17,506 bases of DNA from Sulfurihydrogenibium yellowstonense SS-5 (GTDB lineage Bacteria > Aquificota > Aquificia > Aquificales > Hydrogenothermaceae), in the NCBI RefSeq assembly GCF_000173615.1, contig NZ_ABZS01000005.1, positions 1-17,506 of the forward strand. Reading direction: 5' to 3'. How positions within the stretch are numbered: position 1 is the stretch's first letter; each line of letters starts with the position of its first letter. Both the position numbers and the translations under genes were made by a program. Below are positions 14,931 through 17,506 of this stretch, piece after piece. The notes under the pieces are model-generated. The model saw nothing but the letters and a program-made list of their open reading frames with translations. It did no database searches and had not been told where the DNA came from.

Positions 14931-16119
14931 AATAAAAATCTTTGAAGGCTATGATTTAAACAAATTGATGCACCAAATAAAAGAAAATTTAGGCGAGGAG
15001 TTTAAAATTCTATATCAAAGTGAGATAAAAGAAAAAACAAAAATTCCATTTTTAAAGAAAACAAAATATATCCTCATAGTTGAACCAATAGAAAATAAAA
15101 TTTCTTTTGAGGATATCTTATCTGAAAATCTAAAAGAGGAGGATGAAAAAGAAGAAGTACAAGTTTACAACCCATTTAAGGCAGAAATTAGACAGGAAAT
15201 TGTTGAAAAAGCTGAACCTGTTATAAAAACTACAACTCATAATGATTTGAATCAAAAACTAAATATAAAAGAAGAGTATTACGATAATAATATAACATAC
15301 AGAGAAATCACAGAAGAGTTTACAGGAAAAGCTTTAGACTTGATTAATTTACTGATTCAAAAGGATGTCGAGCTGACGGTTGCTAAAGAAATTGTGAGAA
15401 ATGCTTGTGGCTTAGAAATGGGTTCAAATAAGTTAGATTTAAAACACTTTACATATAGAGAATCTCTTATAGAAGGTCTTGAAAAAAGCTTTATTTTTAA
15501 AGGAGATATCTTTAAAGATTCTGACAGAAGGAGAGTTGTAGCTTTTTTGGGACCAACCGGTGTTGGAAAGACAACAAATCTATTTAAAGTAGCTTCAAAG
15601 CTTATTTTAGAAGAGAACAGAAAGGTTGCTGTTGTATCGATAGATACATTTAAAGCAGGAGCAGGAGATCAAGCAAGAAGCTACTGCAACATACTTGGAA
15701 TACCTTTCCAGATCTTATCCGACCCTAAAAAGCTAAGAGAAACTGTGGATGATTTTGATTTTGTAGATGTTTTACTAATAGATACTATAGGAAGAAGCCA
15801 TTATGACCATTGGAAGCTCGGGGAAATAAAGGAAACTTTACGTTTGATTGATGAAATAGAGTACATGATGGTGGTAAGCTGCAACTGGAAAAATAAAGAG
15901 AGTTATAATTTAATTCAAAAATATAGAAAATTCTTTAACATCAATTATCTGTTTTTTACAAAAATTGATGAAACAGCTTATCCTGGTACGATATTAAATT
16001 TAGCATATAAAACTAAACTTCCGTTAACATATATAAGTACAGGTCAGAATGTTCCTGAAGATTTAAAAATTATTACTCCTGAAAGACTTGCTTCGTATCT
16101 GCTTATGGAGAATGAATGA
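14920..16119 (+). CDS. flhF: SRP-type GTPase FlhF, flagellar placement
   Basis: FlhF is a signal-recognition-particle family GTPase that marks the site of flagellar assembly and is needed for export-gate/MS-ring placement. The 399 residues comprise a basic, variable N-terminal B domain (1-130), a helical N domain (about 130-200) and the G domain: G1 GPTGVGKTT (211-219), G2 DTFKAGAGDQ (about 244-253), G3 DTIGR (288-292) and G4 TKID (347-350). G3 is usually DTAGR; isoleucine replaces alanine here. GAGDQ is diagnostic for FlhF against FtsY or Ffh, where GAxEQ/AAxxQL forms occur. The start overlaps the flhA end by 11 nt, and the stop overlaps flhG by 4 nt (ATGA). Confidence 0.95.
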   Translation: MEPKIKIFEGYDLNKLMHQIKENLGEEFKILYQSEIKEKTKIPFLKKTKYILIVEPIENKISFEDILSENLKEEDEKEEVQVYNPFKAEIRQEIVEKAEPVIKTTTHNDLNQKLNIKEEYYDNNITYREITEEFTGKALDLINLLIQKDVELTVAKEIVRNACGLEMGSNKLDLKHFTYRESLIEGLEKSFIFKGDIFKDSDRRRVVAFLGPTGVGKTTNLFKVASKLILEENRKVAVVSIDTFKAGAGDQARSYCNILGIPFQILSDPKKLRETVDDFDFVDVLLIDTIGRSHYDHWKLGEIKETLRLIDEIEYMMVVSCNWKNKESYNLIQKYRKFFNINYLFFTKIDETAYPGTILNLAYKTKLPLTYISTGQNVPEDLKIITPERLASYLLMENE

Positions 16120-16982
16120 TGGAGCAACAGTTAAAACAGTTAAAAGAGCTTGTTAATAAAGCAAATCCTGAAACTATACAAACGAAAAAAAATCCAAAAT
16201 TTTTATGTGTATCAAGCGGTAAAGGTGGAGTAGGAAAAACAAATTTTTCAATAAACTTAGCTTATATATTGGCGAACAATTTTGATAAAAAAGTTCTTCT
16301 GATAGATGCTGATATTGGACTTGGCAACATTCATGTCATATTAAACATTCCACTGATAAAATCTTTAAAAGAATTTTTTGAAGGTAAAGATATAGAAGAG
16401 AGTATACTAAAAGTTAAAAACTTTGATTTAATACCAGGGTTTTCCGGTATAGACAATATAAGCGATATAGAAAACATAGATTTAAATCATTTGATAAAGA
16501 GATTAGACGAAATATCCGGAGAATATGACTACATCATAATAGATACAGCTGCAGGGATTGGTAAAGAAGTAATAAATTTTATCCTTCCTTCAGACAAAAC
16601 ATATATCATAACAACACCTGAGCCTACAGCCCTTACCGATGCTTATAGTCTAATAAAATCTGTCTTTAAAATTTATGGCTATTCTAATTTTAAAATAGTA
16701 ATTAACATGTGTAGAAGTGAAGAAGAAGGGATAGAAACTTTTGAAAGACTTTCAAATTCTTGTAAAAGATTTCTAAATTTAGAATTAAATCTTGCAGGGA
16801 TATTGCCATTTTCTGAAAATCTTAAGAAGAGTGTTATATCAAGAACATTAATTTCTGAAAGTTATAAAACAGACTCCTTTACAAAAAATTTAATTGAAAT
16901 CGCAAAAAAAGAAACAGGAGAAGATATCAAAAGAGAAAATAAAGAAAGCTTCTTTAAAAAACTGTTTTCTTTTATTAAATAA
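16116..16982 (+). CDS. flhG: MinD-like ATPase FlhG (FleN/YlxH), flagellar number control
   Basis: FlhG limits flagellar number and stimulates the FlhF GTPase. The deviant Walker A KGGVGKT has signature Lys36 and Lys41; LLIDADIGLGN is the A-prime motif and IIIDTAAGIG the Walker B/switch II. The N-terminal helix MMEQQLKQLKELV resembles the DQAxxLR helix by which FlhG activates FlhF. The last residues, ESFFKKLFSFIK, form an amphipathic helix like the membrane-targeting sequence of MinD/FlhG. The 288 residues are normal. Two adjacent ATGs (16116, 16119) share GGAG at 16107-16110; either could be used. Adjacency to flhF rules out a cell-division MinD role with good confidence. Confidence 0.95.
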   Translation: MMEQQLKQLKELVNKANPETIQTKKNPKFLCVSSGKGGVGKTNFSINLAYILANNFDKKVLLIDADIGLGNIHVILNIPLIKSLKEFFEGKDIEESILKVKNFDLIPGFSGIDNISDIENIDLNHLIKRLDEISGEYDYIIIDTAAGIGKEVINFILPSDKTYIITTPEPTALTDAYSLIKSVFKIYGYSNFKIVINMCRSEEEGIETFERLSNSCKRFLNLELNLAGILPFSENLKKSVISRTLISESYKTDSFTKNLIEIAKKETGEDIKRENKESFFKKLFSFIK

Positions 16983-17003
16983 TTAAGTGAATAAGCAGGA
17001 AAG

Positions 17004-17176
17004 CCTTAGGGTGAGAAATTAGTGGTTTTTATAAAATTTAAAAATGAGATCCTTCGGGCTAAAGCCCTCAGGATGACAGTCAAAGGGTGAATGATAAACA
17101 TTAAAGGAAGAATAACCTTAGGTGTCATTCTGAGCGTTAGCGAAGAATCTCCTACTTTTACCAATTTCTCACCTGA
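17004..17176. repeat. Composite inverted-repeat element, copy 4 (best preserved)
   Basis: The terminal inverted repeats are TTAGGGTGAGAAATT (17006-17020) and AATTTCTCACCTGA (17163-17176). The - core unit (17046-17078) is a near-perfect hairpin: ATCCT/AGGAT (17049-17053, 17070-17074), TC/TC mismatch, GGGCT/AGCCC (17056-17060, 17063-17067). The + core unit (17124-17152) has ATTCT/AGAAT, GA/GA and the inner GCGTTAGC. The spacer is about 45 bp. It fills the flhG-fliA gap. Confidence 0.85.
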
Positions 17177-17184
17177 CATATAAA
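17157..17184 (+). promoter_or_regulatory. Candidate fliA promoter using the element's right end
   Basis: TTTACC (17157-17162, four of six matches to TTGACA) and TATAAA (17179-17184, five of six to TATAAT) are 16 bp apart, about 30 nt upstream of the fliA GTG. The -35 lies inside composite copy 4 and the -10 just outside it. Matches of this quality are common in A/T-rich DNA, so this is only a candidate. Confidence 0.3.
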
Positions 17185-17212
17185 TAAGTAAATAAGTAAG
17201 AAAGAGGCGGAT

Positions 17213-17506
17213 GTGAACTTAAGTAAAGAGCAAAAAAAGGAAATAGTTGAAGAACATATTGGCTTAGTTAAAAAAGTTGCTTCAAAAATATTTTATAGAT
17301 TGCCGGATTGTGAGATAGAATTTGATGATTTGGTGCAAACCGGCATTGTAGGACTATTAAAAGCTCTTGAAAATTACAATGAAGATAAAGGTAAATTTTC
17401 AACCTATGCATACATCAGAATTAGAGGAGAAATTCTTGATTTTCTAAGACAGCAAGATATTATGCCAAAAACGGAAAAAGATAAAATCACCATAGAGTAT
17501 GCAGAT
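17213..17506 (+). CDS. fliA: Flagellar sigma factor FliA (sigma-28), 3' end cut by window
   Basis: FliA directs RNA polymerase to late flagellar and chemotaxis promoters. The 98 visible residues cover sigma region 1.2/2: HIGLVKKVASKIFYRLP, EIEFDDLVQTGIVGLLKALENYN, then FSTYAYIRIRGEILDFLRQQD, the core-binding and -10 recognition region typical of the FliA/WhiG class (RLP...DDL, RIRGEILDxLR). The start is GTG 17213 behind GAGGCGG; the ATG at 17211 runs directly into a stop codon, and the GTG frame is open. Sigma-B/F-type factors share parts of this pattern, but the flagellar context favours FliA. The -35-binding region 4 lies beyond the window. Confidence 0.9.
   Translation, partial: MNLSKEQKKEIVEEHIGLVKKVASKIFYRLPDCEIEFDDLVQTGIVGLLKALENYNEDKGKFSTYAYIRIRGEILDFLRQQDIMPKTEKDKITIEYAD

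Larger units (their letters stand above)
16984..17204. repeat. Flanking direct repeats around composite copy 4
   Basis: TAAGTGAATAAGCAGGAAAG (16984-17003) and TAAGTAAATAAGTAAGAAAG (17185-17204) agree at 17 of 20 positions. The left copy abuts composite copy 4; the right copy starts 8 nt after its right end. Their sequence is unrelated to the flanking pairs of copies 2 and 3, as expected of target-derived repeats. The right copy runs up to the fliA ribosome binding site. Confidence 0.55.

Overview
The window comes from a strongly AT-rich thermophilic bacterium. A full-length single-chain reverse gyrase marks growth at high temperature. The bacterial flagellar gene set, with the FlhF/FlhG pair and a FlgJ lacking a muramidase domain, fits Aquificales. 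I infer the Hydrogenothermaceae (Sulfurihydrogenibium-like); this comes from gene content and composition, not from a database match.

Layout. Positions 1-1032 hold a leftward pair: hisA (histidine biosynthesis) and the 5' part of ridA (enamine/imine deaminase). A 686-bp non-coding region follows, packed with short palindromic repeats. Reverse gyrase (rgy, 1719-5153) reads rightward. The rest is a flagellar region, all on the + strand, in four blocks: fliG-fliM-fliN-flgF-flgG (5468-9528: switch complex and distal rod); flgA-flgH (9769-10960: P-ring chaperone and L-ring); flgI-flgJ-flhA-flhF-flhG (11313-16982: P-ring, rod assembly, export gate, placement and number control); and the start of fliA (17213 to the window edge: sigma-28). 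Genes inside a block overlap or lie within 30 nt of each other, as in operons.

The unexpected content is between the genes. Every non-coding gap longer than about 50 bp contains members of one repeat family. Its core is a hairpin of about 27-33 bp with an outer stem ATTCT/AGAAT (or ATCCT/AGGAT). The inner stem changes between copies but keeps its pairing. Four gaps carry a larger composite element of about 140-175 bp with GGTGAGAAATT-type terminal inverted repeats enclosing two head-to-head core hairpins. The hisA-rgy gap carries two copies of a different, roughly 93-bp arrangement with the cores in the opposite order. Several copies lie between near-identical direct repeats of 15-26 bp whose sequence differs from locus to locus, which looks like long target-site duplications. 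The family resembles REP/BIME or MITE elements; no transposase gene lies in this window.

How the genes work together: FliG, FliM and FliN build the rotor switch; FlgF and FlgG the rod; FlgA, FlgI and FlgH the P and L rings; FlgJ the rod cap/assembly factor; FlhA the export gate; FlhF and FlhG set flagellar position and number; FliA transcribes late genes. The repeat elements separate these blocks and may affect transcript ends or starts, but that is inference.
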